This document shows positions 24,848 through 36,839 of a DNA stretch of 64,000 nucleotides, in pieces. Origin of the DNA: Mytilus trossulus (Eukaryota > Mollusca > Bivalvia > Mytilida > Mytilidae); assembly GCF_036588685.1 (NCBI RefSeq), contig NC_086386.1, positions 16,016,931-16,080,930 of the forward strand. Direction: 5' to 3'. The notes beneath the pieces were generated by a model. It was not told the DNA's origin. It worked only from the letters and a program-made list of their open reading frames with translations, and did not search any database. Within the stretch, counting starts at the first letter, position 1. Each line of letters begins with the position of its first letter. The translations under genes and the position numbers were made by a program.

Positions 24848-25479
24848 TTATTTTATGGATAATTTTGGACTGGAGTGATTTCATTTTAGCTATTTCAGGT
24901 AAAATCGAACTATACTTTTATTTTTAAGCTATTCTATGCTTATTTTTTGAACAAACGTACAGTTATTTTTTTTAACCATCCTTTCATTCGGATAAAACTC
25001 ACTATTTAGATTTATGCCAAACATGAGCAGTTGGTCAAATTCATTTCTTTGTCAAAGAGATATTGGGTCAATTTGATTTTCATGTGGGTGGCGACACTAT
25101 GCGTTTGCGATCAAAATGTAATTATTTATCATTTATCTGATGATTAACCTGATTGTAATTTTACAAGTTACTGCATCCTTTACAGCATCATAATGTTTAC
25201 AGAACGTATATCCGCCTTATGTATTTGTAAGATACATGATTCGTTTAAATTTTACTACAATTAAAAATTGGATTATTGCATAACGATAATAATACCATAC
25301 ATGATAGAATGCAAAGTTATACACTTATAATTTATATGATGTTATTAACGGTTCCATACATTTTAATAACTCTTATATGAAAGAGCAAGACAGTTTAAGT
25401 ATTAATGCTAAGCTATTGTGTTACAAACCCATTTGACTTACTTGTTTGGGTAAGGTTGGAGTTATTTCAATTGGTGCAG

Positions 25480-26236
25480 TGAGCTTGACTGCTTGACCTT
25501 ATGACCTCTGTGTATGTGCTTTTTCATTATGTTTTATGCAGAGTTCATTGTTTTATGCTATGTCACGAAACTCGTGCTACTTTCGTAAATCTCGTCACGG
25601 CAGTTTGGTTTGAGCTTATTATAATTTTGCAAGTTAGCCTAATCGCTATAATTGTTAATATTTAAATTTATGCAGGTGTATCTTGTTTGCTTTATGTGAT
25701 CGGTATAAAAAGGATATGTCTCTTACCTATATGTTTATCGCAACCCAATGCTTATTTATTACGAACCAATTTACCTGTCTTTGCCTGTTTTGGGTAATGT
25801 GGACGATATTTAAATTTTCGCAGAGGGCGTGGTTGCTTGTACTTATGTCCTCTGTGTATTATTTTTCTCAGAGGTTGTGGTAGCTTGGTCTATGACCTCT
25901 GTGTATTTACTTTTGCAAATATTGTAGTATGTAGTGGGTATTGTTTTATGCTTCGTCATGAAACTCATGCTGCTTCGGTTTTGCAGAGGTCGTAGTAGCT
26001 TGGTCTATGATCTCTGTATTGTTTTATGCTTCGTCATGAAACTCATACTACTTTTTCAGAGGTCGTAGTAGCTTGGTCTATGACCTCTGTGTATTTGCTT
26101 TTGTAAAGTTAATATGTAGTGGGTTTTGTTTTATGCTTCGTCATGAAACGCATGTTTTATTTTTGCAGAGGTCGTAGTAGCTTGGTCTATGATCTCTGTA
26201 TTGTTTTATGCTTCGCCATGAAACTCATGCTAAACT
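25480..26236. repeat. Tandem array with alternating long and short units
   Basis: The block 'cagaggtcgtagtagcttgg' then 'tctatgacctctgt' repeats at about 25868, 25984, 26057 and 26166, giving unit lengths near 116, 73, 109 and 70 bp. Long units carry an extra 'gtatttgcttttg' segment and short ones lack it. Each also has 'ttttatgcttcgtcatgaa'. More decayed copies start at about 25.48 and 25.82 kb. Within each unit 'agaggtc' and 'gacctct' are inverted arms around an 18-nt loop. Confidence 0.7.
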
Positions 26237-27374
26237 ACATTTAATTATTTTTTCGTCATGGTGATTGGTTTGGAATAAATTAATTTTGTAATCAATTCTT
26301 TAACTACATAAAAAATTGCCAGTATTTTGATACATGTAGTCAGATTTACATGTTTGTCAGTTTGAAATACATGTTTTTATTATATTATTTTATTTATCTT
26401 TACTAGTATAATTCATGTAAATGATATAGTTTGGGTTGCGATGAACGTAATTGATAATTTTTATGCCGATACTTATGGACTCTAAGGTCGTTTGCTTTTT
26501 TCTATATACTAGATTTGTTAATAAAAATAACATTGGACAAGCCATATATAGATATATACTGATGATATTTTAAAGTTCATACTCTTCATTTAATACATGA
26601 TAAAAACATCTTTTCTGTTTAATGGTTGATTATTAAAGAAGAGAAACTTTGATAATTTAATTATCGCATATTATTCCTTAACATGCGTTATGTTTGTGGT
26701 CCTTGAGTAAGACCAAATTTGTTTTTAATGAGTATTTAATTTTATCCATTATTTTATATTCTTTTTTTTTATTGTTTATTTTCATGCCTTGACTATGGAC
26801 GAAGAGCGCTAAGAATGGCATTCATCTACGAAAGAACTTTCCCCATTTAAGGACGTGTGCAATAAAGCGTGATATCAACAACTTCCATATACTTTCTTTT
26901 GCCAGCGGTATGCCATAAGGCCGATAATACGAACATACGAATATTGATGGGTTGCTGTTTCACTGACATTAAGGACACATACCTAATTTCGAGATTAGAA
27001 TTTTGATCCAGAAGTGCGAGTCGTATCAACATTGACTAACCAAAGCCTAATTGACTGTTTTATAAATACAAATTTACAAAATACGACTTCGATCAGCATT
27101 TTGATACACAACTGGACCCTAGTTACGATGAAAGCTCAAAGCACCTAATGTTATTCCACCATCTCTTTAAAGTTGACTATGTCGTTAATTGTCCAGGACT
27201 CTCTTTACTTAAATACAGCTCTTAGTTTTAGAGGAAAGAAAATAAAACAAACAAAGACTTCTACCGCAGTTCATGGATGGAATGGTCCTAATAGTATCCG
27301 TGATTCAAGGATTGAAGTCAAATACGTTTATAGAATTTAACAGCTAAAAAGAATAAATTTAGTATCAGAACTTT

Positions 27375-28015
27375 ATACTTCAGCTGTTGCGGGTCAGTAT
27401 TACCTGACAAAACATTTTGATCTTTATTTCATACCATCACAACTGTCTTGTTTTGGGTCAGCTTTGCCTGCCAAAACGTTTATTATCTTTATTTCATAAA
27501 TTACAACTGTCTTGTTTTGGGTCAGCATTGCCTGCCAAAACGTTTTTTATCTTTATTTCATATAATTACAACTGTCTTGTTTTGGGTCAGCATTGCCTGC
27601 CAAAACATTTTATGATTTTTATTTCTTATAATTACAACTGTCTTGTTTTGGGTCAGCATTGCCTGCCAAAACGTTTTATGATTTTTATTTCTTATAATTA
27701 CAACTGTCTTGTTTTGGGCCAGCATTGCCTGCCAAAACGTTTTATGATTTTATTTCATATAGTTACAACTGTCTTGTTTTGGGTCAGCATTGCCTGCCAA
27801 AACATTTTATGATTTTTATTTCTTATTATTACAACTGTCTTGTTTTGGGTCAGCATTGCCTGCCAAAACGTTTTATGATTTTATTTCATATAGTTACAAC
27901 TGTCTTGTTTTGGGTCAGCATTGCCTGCCAAAACGGTTTTTATCTTTATTTCACATAATTTCAATGTATCTTGTTTGGGTCAGTATAGCCTGCTAAAACG
28001 TTTGTGATCTTTATT
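27375..28015. repeat. Minisatellite, 65-66 bp unit, about ten copies
   Basis: The anchor 'actgtcttgttttggg' occurs at 27441, 27506, 27571, 27637, 27703, 27768, 27834 and 27899, so the spacing is 65 or 66 bp. One diverged copy flanks each side. 'tcagcattgcctgccaaaac' marks each unit. The open frames across it (repeating NCLVLGQHCLPK) arise because 66 is divisible by three and the unit lacks stops in one frame. They shift wherever a unit is 65 bp, so I do not call a gene. Confidence 0.85.
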
Positions 28016-28859
28016 TTATACAATGTATGTCTTTATTGTCGCCCTCCTCATGCTGTCTTTACACATTGTTCGAATGTCAATGGGATCATTTGGTAGGCTC
28101 GGTTTAACTTCCTGTATGTATACATGAATAATTCGTAAATCATGTTATGGCTTTTAATGTTGCCGTGCTTATTCATACTAATTATCCAAATTATATATAT
28201 AAAACGACTTAATGGTTTATTCCAATGTTGTCTAAATGCTATTGTCTTAAGAGATAAATCCATCACAAACCAAAGTTTTTATATTTAACTAAACTGGTTA
28301 TTAACTAAATTGTTTTTTTTCTTCTTTTGGTTAAATATTTATAGTATGTGTCAAAAGCTATAAATATTTATTCGGTTAAAACTTACACCTTTTTACTTTT
28401 ATCGCAATTAAGGTACAAAAAATTAAATGAAACATCACTTAAAGCTGGAATAATATATTATTCATTTTACAACTTTATTTACTACTATACAATATAAACC
28501 TTTTAAATGTATTGCATTGCAATAACAGTTTGTTAAAATAAGTTCTGTATTATGCCAGGAAGGAATGAATTTATTTTATGTTAGGTTGAAGTAAGTTTGG
28601 TGTATTCCTCCTTTTTTATAGTGGTGTTATCGATATAAATTATTACTATTAATATTGAATGGTGATGTTCACCAGTCATTAAATTTCTAAAAAGCTGTAT
28701 ATTTCAAAAATTGTGACTAAAACTTTTCCTTTTACCGTATCATGAGTTACGAAAATTATTTCTATAGTCTCATATCAATTCGGATCACAACAAAAATAAC
28801 TGAGAGTTAAAAAAAGGTTTACACTAAATACTCATTTACTAATTTCAATTTAAAAATGT

Positions 28860-29215
28860 TTACCCTATGGAATTCACCCCGCCATATTATGTATGTATGT
28901 GCCTTTCCCAATTTAGGAGCCTGTAGTTCAGTGGTTGTCGTTTGCTTATGTGTTACATTTAAGTTTTTTGCTAATTTTTTAATTTTTATTTTTTTTTAAT
29001 TTTTTTTTTATATAAATACGGCCGTTAGTTTTCTTGTTTGAATTGTTTTACATGGTCATTTTGGGGTCTTTAAAAGCTGACTATGCAATATAGGCTTTGC
29101 TCATTGTTAAAGGCAGTGCGATGACCTATAGTCGTAAATTTCCGTGTCATTTTGGTCTCTTGTGGTGAACTGTCTCATTGGCAATCATACCACATATTCT
29201 TTTTTATATTTATAC
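28860..29215 (+). mobile_element. Penelope-like 3' tail, truncated
   Basis: It matches the 3' end of the element at 13.38-14.68 kb ('gagcctgtagttcagtgg', 'ggccgttagttttcttg', 'agctgactatgcaatat', 'tctcattggcaatcat'). No RT domain is present. Confidence 0.55.
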
Positions 29216-29737
29216 ATTTTCGATTGAAAAATGTCAAGTGTAGTTTGGGAATCCTTTGCTCATGATCCCTTACAGAAATAGTCAGATATAAAACTTCGTA
29301 TTTAGGAAGGATCCAGGGCTTTGTAAAAATATACTTTAGTTTTGTTTGAATTTTTAAAATTAAAGATATTGTTTCGGTTAATCAAAGTTCTAATTGTCTG
29401 TACTAAAATATATAAAGGATTCTATATTTAAATGTCTGGATGTAAGAAGAAATATGAATTCTGAATCATACTTACATTGTAACTGCGATTCTATTGTAAT
29501 TTAATTGCTGTGATCCTGGTCGGAATAAGATTTACACCTTTTATCATTTTTACCAGTAAGAGATAATTTTAAAGTAATATCTTGGTATATGAAAATAGGA
29601 ACTTTTAATATTTCTGCTAAATGTGGAAACGTTTTACATAATAAAGTGATATGTGTTTGGTGTACATGTATGTGAATGTATTTTTTTTCCAAGTCATATA
29701 TAATTATATTCACGTCGTCAGAGTCCTCGGGTGGGGG

Positions 29738-29796
29738 ATCCACTCTTTTAGCCTTAGAGTGGATTTCAGATCCACTCTTTCAGCCAAAGAGTGGAT
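29738..29796. other. Two adjacent hairpins sharing one arm sequence
   Basis: Hairpin 1 (29738-29764) has 9-bp arms 'atccactct' and 'agagtggat' around a 9-nt loop. Hairpin 2 (29770-29796) has a perfect 11-bp stem 'atccactcttt' and 'aaagagtggat' with the 5-nt loop 'cagcc'. The hairpins end five bases before block X copy 1. Confidence 0.7.
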
Positions 29797-29800
29797 TTGT

Positions 29801-30079
29801 GGCAGGTTTTTCTCCCCACCTTTGCTATTCTTTGTCATTTATTCAATTGACATGATATTAGTTGATGTAATTTCGTAGTAATTATGTATTATTATTTCAT
29901 ATTAAATATGAACTTTTATGTCAAATGTTTTATTTGCAAAATGTATTTTTTGCATTTTATGATTTTGAATAAATGACCTTTTTTCGTCAGTTTAGTTTTT
30001 ATATCATATAGCAAATCAAGCTCAGACTCTGGCTTGTGTATACGTAGTATGTTTATGGTATCTAGCTGTCTGTCTTAAA
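29801..30079 (+). repeat. Block X, copy 1 (279 bp)
   Basis: By reading, it is identical over its full length to 30524-30802, from 'ggcaggtttttctcccc' to 'ctagctgtctgtctta'. Copy 2 of block Y follows directly. Confidence 0.85.
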
Positions 30080-30467
30080 ACCAGTTTTATTTGCTAATTA
30101 AAAATTAAGCGGAATAAAATAATTTAAGACAGCAGAGAAGATAATTCTGTTTAATTGGTTATTACTAACCGACTTAAATAAAAGAGTGATCTTTTATTAC
30201 TGTAAATGTATAATGTCTCTAGTCTGGTCAAAGGGTCAGAGTGTCCTACTTAATAAAACGTTAAATTGTTGAAATTAGATAACTTGTTTTCACGTGCAGA
30301 GAAATTTCTTTTATGACCAATGCATGATTGGATATCATCTTTCTTATTGGTCAATGGCCTTGCGGGTCAGCACGAGTTCACGTGTAAGTGCATTGTGGTC
30401 ACTTCCTTTTATCATCAGCATTTGATGTGTTAACTTGTGATTCTTATCAAACAATTTGTTCAAAATT
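30079..30467 (+). repeat. Block Y, copy 2 (389 bp)
   Basis: This is the second copy of the block at 24459-24847, placed between the two X copies. Its right junction goes into 56 bases that I do not find elsewhere ('cccacccacataccgccc' and onward). Confidence 0.85.
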
Positions 30468-30523
30468 CCCACCCACATACCGCCCTTTATATTATCTTTT
30501 GAAGTAAATATGTTTATTTATGG

Positions 30524-30802
30524 GGCAGGTTTTTCTCCCCACCTTTGCTATTCTTTGTCATTTATTCAATTGACATGATATTAGTTGATGTAATTTCGTA
30601 GTAATTATGTATTATTATTTCATATTAAATATGAACTTTTATGTCAAATGTTTTATTTGCAAAATGTATTTTTTGCATTTTATGATTTTGAATAAATGAC
30701 CTTTTTTCGTCAGTTTAGTTTTTATATCATATAGCAAATCAAGCTCAGACTCTGGCTTGTGTATACGTAGTATGTTTATGGTATCTAGCTGTCTGTCTTA
30801 AA
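30524..30802 (+). repeat. Block X, copy 2 (279 bp)
   Basis: This is the second copy of 29801-30079. It lacks the hairpins that precede copy 1. Confidence 0.85.
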
Positions 30803-31044
30803 TAATTTTATTTCAACAAGATACTTTTCACTGATCAAACAGTTTTACCACTTCTTGGAAAAAAAGTGTTAATAATGTTAATATGATCTTACGTTTAATG
30901 GTTCGTAACAGAGGGTAATAACACTGCATGTTGAACAAAGGATTTTAACATTTCGTTACGGTAGCATTGGTTGAATACTTTATCCAATGTTTATATTCAT
31001 GAACAAACGATTCCAGAGGATATCGATGGTCGAGATGCATAAGT

Positions 31045-31140
31045 GCATTTAAGTAATCGTTTGCCTGTCAAAAAAAAGGTTTGAGTTCGAATGTCACTCG
31101 AATGTCACTCGTGACATGTTGGTTCGATTCTGTTCTAACA
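31045..31140 (+). repeat. tRNA-like relic upstream of BTB copy A
   Basis: 'tttgcctgtc' followed by 'ggtttgagttcgaatg' resembles an anticodon arm and a T-arm (B box). A second 'ggttcgattc' follows. 'aatgtcactcg' is doubled here but single in the partner at 45.54 kb. It is a likely tRNA-derived SINE remnant, not a working tRNA, since no full cloverleaf forms. Confidence 0.35.
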
Positions 31141-31203
31141 TGTTCTTTACTAAGATAGCCAGTTTTCCCACCAGTGCCCCCTACATTAGAGACAAGAGAA
31201 CTA

Positions 31204-31962
31204 AGACCCCGTTAACACTAGCAAATTTTTTTTAGATCAATACTGAGATAAACGGGAGAGATCGATATTCAATCGGACTTAAAAAGACTACCCCAAGAGG
31301 TGGTTTTAAAAAGAATGATCTTATTTTAATCGATATGTCTTCAAGTTTAAACGCTTAGATCGATCACGATCAATCTTTTTTCAGGTAAATGTTATATCTA
31401 GATATGAAAAATACCTGCGCATGTTCGGCGGCAAAAACACACGTGTTTCAAAACGATGGACAGAATAAGAAAAGTAGACATCATGATAGATTCCGTTGTT
31501 TTGAGATTATCTTGCAAATCGACAAGTTATATTTCTTTGTTGCAAATCCTCAGCTAATGAGTTTGACTGTCCCCCTGGTATCTTTCAGCCTTCTTTTTCA
31601 AACGCATTGACCATTCATATTTTCGCGATATACTTCACACACATCTTTGTTTTAAGACTTGTGATGTATGAACCAAAATAATAATAAATAAATCCATACG
31701 AAATCACAATGAGAAAATTATTTTCTATATCATTTTGCAGTGTGTGCGAGATGCAGAATTTCCTGTAATATTCTATTTTCATGATTATTTGTTTACGAAA
31801 TATCTGGTTAGAAGGTAAGATCACTTCTTTTTATGTTGTAGTGTAAACGCACAGTATTGAATAAGATCGATGTCGATCGATCATGCTTTTGCTTGTGGAA
31901 ATACCAACGCAAACTGGCCTTTTTAAGATCGATTCAATTTCGTAAAAGTGTAAACGGGGTCT
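31204..31962. mobile_element. 759-bp TIR element upstream of BTB copy A
   Basis: The left end 'agaccccgttaacact' and the inverse of the right end 'agaccccgtttacact' match at 15 of 16 bases. Subterminal 'gatcgat' motifs are frequent on both sides. Unit 2 lacks this element: DNA after 'ctttactacgatagcc' passes quickly to the BTB exon there. No transposase frame and no clear target duplication were found. Confidence 0.6.
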
Positions 31963-32549
31963 GAAAGTTGCATTAAATACCAACAACGTATATCTCTTTG
32001 GATATACACCATTATCAGGGTACGATTTTTCCAGAAGACCTATAGCACAATGTAATTTGAAGTTAAATATTTCACAGGAAACACATTTAAACACAGAAAG
32101 CATCAATGAGGCCTGCTGTATACAAGGCGATATGGAAGCGTTATACTCATCCGAAAATCAACAGAACGACAGTATTTTGTCCTGTCTGTCGAATATTTGT
32201 TTAAATGAGGACCTTGCAGACGTTTATTTCAGTTTTCCAGGAGAAGAGTCGATACGATACCCTGCTCATAAAATGGTGCTGTCCATGAGAAGTCCGGTAT
32301 TTAAAGCAATGTTTTATGGAACATTCCCACAAGAGAACGGAGACATAGAAATATTAGATATTCAACCCAGTACATTCAATTTCATATTGAGGTAATTCCT
32401 TGTAATATTAAACACAAAAAATCATAAGATGTTTTCAATGCAACGAGGTCAACAGATTATAAGGATTAGACAAATGCAAAAAAACTTTCCCAAATTAATA
32501 TATAATTTCATATAAATAGAATGTTTTGATTTATTCATCTATGCTTTAT

Positions 32550-33080
32550 AGATATAGTAAGATGTGGTGTGAGTGCCAATGAGACAACTCTCCATCCAAA
32601 TAACAATTTAAAAAGTAAATCATTATAGGTTAAAGTACGGCCTTCAACACGGAGTTTGCTCACACCGAACAACAAGCTATAAAGGGCCCCAAAATTACTA
32701 GTGTAAAACCATTCAAACGGGAAAACCAACTGTCTAATCTATATAAACAAAACGAGAAACGAGAAACACGTATATATTACATAAACAAACGACAACTACT
32801 GTACATCAGATTCCTGACTTAGGACAGGTGCAAACATTTGCAGCGGGATTAAACGTGTTAAAGGATCCAAACCTTCTTCCTTTTTCTGAAACAATAGCAT
32901 AACATCACAACATTGAAAAACACATGATAAAATATCAATTGGCAGACTTAAACTCAATCAAAAACGTATTATTACACAATGAAAGAATAAATTTGATCTG
33001 CGTTATCTGAATACAAATGCACAGTTAATCAAATATAAGAGACAAACATTCATGACCAAAAAGCTAACAAACAATTCAAA
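32550..33080 (-). repeat. Interspersed repeat in the copy A intron
   Basis: It carries 'gccaatgagacaactctcc', 'acggccttcaacacgg', 'caaacgacaactactg' and 'gattcctgacttagg', a diverged relative (minus sense) of the Penelope-like 3' tail family. It is absent from the copy B intron. Confidence 0.5.
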
Positions 33081-33239
33081 CAAAGCCATGGCAGGACATC
33101 ACTGAGAAATATTTAACCAATCAATATTCACTTTAGAAAAAAAAACGGTTTAAAAAAAAATAATTATAATCTTTAGTAGCTTTAACTTATTGTGAATGTG
33201 ATTCAAATTTTCCATAAGGCATTACAAGATTGTTTGTAT

Positions 33240-33450
33240 AAGAAGCCTAGGTATAGAACGTCGAGTGTTGTAACGCGTTGCACAGTGTAAGGTGGTTTGG
33301 TGCTACGATATCTCAGTATCATGAGTTCGAATCCCGGTAAGTGAAAAAAAATTAAAAAAAAATGATTCCGCAAATTTACAAATCTAACACTGTTGGGCTG
33401 TGTTTTAGACGAATAATATATATACAGATCACAACATCGAAAGTTGCTAT
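33240..33450 (+). repeat. tRNA-derived SINE in the copy A intron
   Basis: 'ggtggtttggtgct' then 'tctcagtatcatgagttcga' and 'atcccggt' looks like the anticodon arm and T-arm of a tRNA head (B box 'gagttcgaatcc'). An A-rich link and a body with 'ctaacactgttgggctg' and 'tttagacga' follow. This is the layout of a bivalve SINE with a conserved central domain. Family naming is inference. Confidence 0.45.
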
Positions 33451-34859
33451 TTTTTATTGAGCATGCTACTACTCCATCTAAAAACATTTAATTATTACAA
33501 CAATATTTTTCTTATAGATACCTATATACAGACAGAGTACAATTAACAGGACAGATAGTTATCAAGTTGTTATATGCAGCACAAAAGTATCAACTGCAGT
33601 CCTTGCTTACTTTATGCGAAACATATTTGCGTAACAATCTTTGGATGAAGAGTGCCTGTTCTATTTACAGCAGTGCGAAGCTTTTTTCATTATATCAACT
33701 TAAACAAGACGCGCTAAAATTTATTGCATTGAATGCTTCAGAAATTTTTCAAGATGCAGATTTTTTGGCTGTTCCTGCAAATGATTTGGTGGATATAATG
33801 ATGCTTGAATCACTCGATATTAGTGAAGTAAAATTGTTCAGGTCTATTCTCAAATGGGTCTATGTGAAATTGGGAAAAGCTCAAAAACTTATTCCAGGAC
33901 AAAATAGAAGAGATAGCCTCTTATCTTCTGGAATTTTATACCTCATAGCGTAACCGTCTCATAGCCTTGATGACTTTACCGAAATAGTTGTGCCTGCTGG
34001 AGTCTTAACTGACGAAGTACAGCTTCAACTTTTCAAAGCTATTACTATGAATGAGGTAAGCATTAGGACAAAATTCCGCGTCAAACCACGGAGCATCGGC
34101 AAGGTTATCAAAATAGCAATCGATGATATCATTCCTTCTTTCGAAGCATCTTATCAAAGCAGGAGCAAAATAAATGTGGACAACTCATTACACAGAACAC
34201 AGAACATTTATTTTAGAACTCCAAGAAGAATTAGAGTCGTTGCTGCAAACGTCAATCCCAAATTTATATGTGGTGGACGAAATTATGAGTGCATCCTGGC
34301 GTGCACATTCAGAGGTAAAACAGTAGATCAACAATATATGAATTTACGCCAAATGATACATGGAATATTGATTTTGAAATGAAAGATGAAAGACAAGGAA
34401 ACGTATTGGTTTTTTTTTTCTACAAGCAAAAAGTTGTCTACAATATTTAATGCGCAGTTTCAGATGTTACCAAATAACTATAACATCGGACAGACTCGAC
34501 GAAATTTCAACTGGAACCAGTATTTCACGCCAGGAAATAGTACTAGCATTGATTTCAGTTTAGAAGACATTTACTTAGTCGACACATTAGAAATTGTCGA
34601 ACTTGAATAGTAAACGTTCTCGATGCCTCTTCATTTTTAGTTATTTGTGTTATAAGTAACCTTTAGCGACATCTTTTCTCCTTGAACGTGTCGGATCCGT
34701 CTAACGTATCCATAACAATTGAATGCTTCTTGTTTCAATTTCATTTAGGTATAATATTTGACCGAACGACTCTTATTTTGTATTTGTATGAATATTTTGT
34801 TTACACGACGCTTTATACTTAACTATGACATATTTTTATACGGCGCTTCACACGAAATG

Positions 34860-35345
34860 TTTAAAATTGAGAATTGAAATGGGGAATGTGTCAAAGAGAC
34901 AACAACCCGACCAAAGAAAAAAAAAACAACAGCAGAAGGTTACCAACAGGTCTTCAATGTAGCGAGAAATTCCCGCACCCGGAGGCGTCCTTCAGCTGGC
35001 TTCTAAACAAATAAATACTAGTTCAGTGATAATGAACTCCATACTAATTTCCAAATTGTACACAAGAAACTAAAATTAAGATAATACAAGAATAACAAAG
35101 GCCAGAGGCTCCTGACTTGGTACAGGCGCAAAAATGCGGCGGGGTTAAACATGTTTGTGAGATCTCAACCCTCCCCCTATACCTCTAGCCAATGTTGAAA
35201 AGTAAACGCATAACAATACGCACATTAACATTCAGTTCAAGAGAAGTCCGAGTCTGATGTCAGAAGATGTAACCAAAGAAAATAAACAAAATGACAATTT
35301 TACATAAATAACAACAGACTACTAGCAGTTAACTGACATGCCAGC
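34860..35345 (-). repeat. R1 repeat copy, long
   Basis: Best example of R1 here: 'ttgagaattgaaatgggg', 'tgtcaaagagacaac', 'gaggcgtccttcagctgg', 'gtacacaagaaactaaa', 'ggctcctgacttgg' and 'gcaaaaatgcggcgggg'. Read on the minus strand it looks like the 3' region of a retroelement. Confidence 0.7.
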
Positions 35346-36044
35346 TCCAGACTTCAATTAAACTGACTGAAAGATTATGATTTCATCATATGAACATCAG
35401 GCACAATCCTTCCCGTTAGAGGTTTAGTATCGTACCATCATAACATATATGAGAAGAACATAACCCGTGTCATGTCAACAACTGTTTTTGAGTAAATGTG
35501 TTTAGTTCCCCACAATAAACGCTTTTGAAATTAAAAAAATGCAAAAAGGAGTACTGATGTCCTACAAATAAACAAATATGCTACAAATATATGAAATAAA
35601 GAGTTATGTAAAAATTGTGTGTTTTACTTTGCATTGTTTTGACATTGGAAGATCGTGCAGACATGATTGTTAAACTGTATTAAAATATAACGTGAAATAC
35701 CTCGTTGGTGCTGTCAGCCAGTCAAAACAATGCATATATTTGAAACATGCATGAATTGTAAATACAATTTTCAACTGATCGAAATATTTCGGCCGAGATA
35801 TCATCAGTGATAAAATCGTGCGTGCACAGAACACTGAGTTTATGATATATACATGCATTTGTTCAAGAATTGGATAAACATTATTTCACCAGTTACTTGT
35901 TTTATATCACTTTAACACTTTGAACGATTTACATACGCCATCACGAATGGCTGAGGGTATGTACCAATTGTCTTTTTCCCGCCCACCTCGAGTTTCCTCG
36001 AATGTAATCCACCAAATAAGCATTATCACCGCGTTTTTACTTAC

Positions 36045-36270
36045 ATGAACAACACCACGGGTGTCACATGTGAGCATTTATTTACCCATTCGGAAAACTT
36101 GAAATCCTCCTTTTTTGATGGGGTTCGTGTTTATCAGTTTTTAGTTTTCGAAGTTGTGTTTAGAGTGCTGATGTTTGTCTTTTCGTACTTTTTTGTTTAT
36201 TGACGTTGTCAGTTTATTTTCGATTTATTTGCCTGTATCCCTTGTATTGTCGGATTCAATAAATAAGTCG
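36045..36270 (+). repeat. R5 repeat copy
   Basis: It has 'cgggtgtcacatgtg', 'ggggttcgtgttt', 'tgacgttgtcagtttattt' and 'cctgtatccc'. Its sense is opposite to the copies at 16.9 and 57.16 kb. Confidence 0.5.
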
Positions 36271-36839
36271 TTATAAAAAAAAGTTTTGCAGTTTTGTAAA
36301 CTTAATGTCTAATAAAAAACAGTGAAATTGTTCTAATCTTTGTCCTTTTGACTTTCTAGGTTTTTCACAATCATATCATAATCTCAGTTTTTATTAAAAA
36401 ATGACATATTTAGACCATAAAACATGTTGAATGGAATAAAAATATTATCTTACAGGTTGCACTTGAAAATACAGTTGTTTCTCAACCCACGCCTCTTTTG
36501 GAGATATTTGAATATTCATAGAAAATTGATTTTGTTTGCATACTTGTTTCCTGTTCTGATCTGTAGGTTGCATCTCATAGCGACATAACCTGGAAAAGTT
36601 ACCAAAAAATATACATGTGAATATTGTTTATATTGAAATTTATGGTAACCCTACAGTCGAGTTAGGGATAGTTAAGAAATTAAGTGTTCGTTTAAACTCT
36701 CAGACGTTCGGGGCATAAACACGTTGAAAATATGCCACACAGCTCTATCTTTTGAACTATGTCCAGTGCACGATGTTATGTCGATATTGTCAACAACGCA
36801 ATGCCAACTTTATAGAGTCGTTAATGTGTTTACATTGTA

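Larger units (their letters stand above)
32078..34610 (+). pseudogene. BTB-BACK-PHR gene, copy A (BTBD6-like), decayed
   Basis: Exon 1 (32078-32391; acceptor TTTCACAG, donor GTAATT) encodes the BTB fold, with the NEDLADVYFSF start, the AHKMVLSMRSPVFKAMFYG signature and an ILDIQPSTF segment. Exon 2 starts at about 33520 after a phase-2 intron and encodes the rest of BTB, the BACK domain (LKWV near 33850) and a divergent PHR fold ending VDTLEIVELE at 34608. Proteins of this type are adaptors for cullin-3 ubiquitin ligases. Lesions compared with copy B: TAA at 33951-33953 where B has TTC, and a net 34-nt loss near 34337-34340 that shifts frame until a later indel restores it. There is no ATG at the exon start in line with the family, so an upstream exon is expected and was not found. 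Probably a pseudogene. Confidence 0.75.

Noticed and set aside
27417..27996. Overlapping open frames of 131, 77 and 68 codons
   Set aside because: They are the 65/66-bp minisatellite translated in three frames. There is no signal, domain or splice context.
25868..28015. CRISPR array
   Set aside because: Units are contiguous tandem repeats without unique spacers, and the host is a eukaryote.
29770..29796. Histone 3' stem-loop
   Set aside because: The stem is 11 bp with a 5-nt loop and lacks the histone consensus; no histone gene is nearby.
33300..33345. Functional tRNA gene
   Set aside because: Only the anticodon and T-arm parts fit; the acceptor stem does not close and an A-rich SINE body follows.
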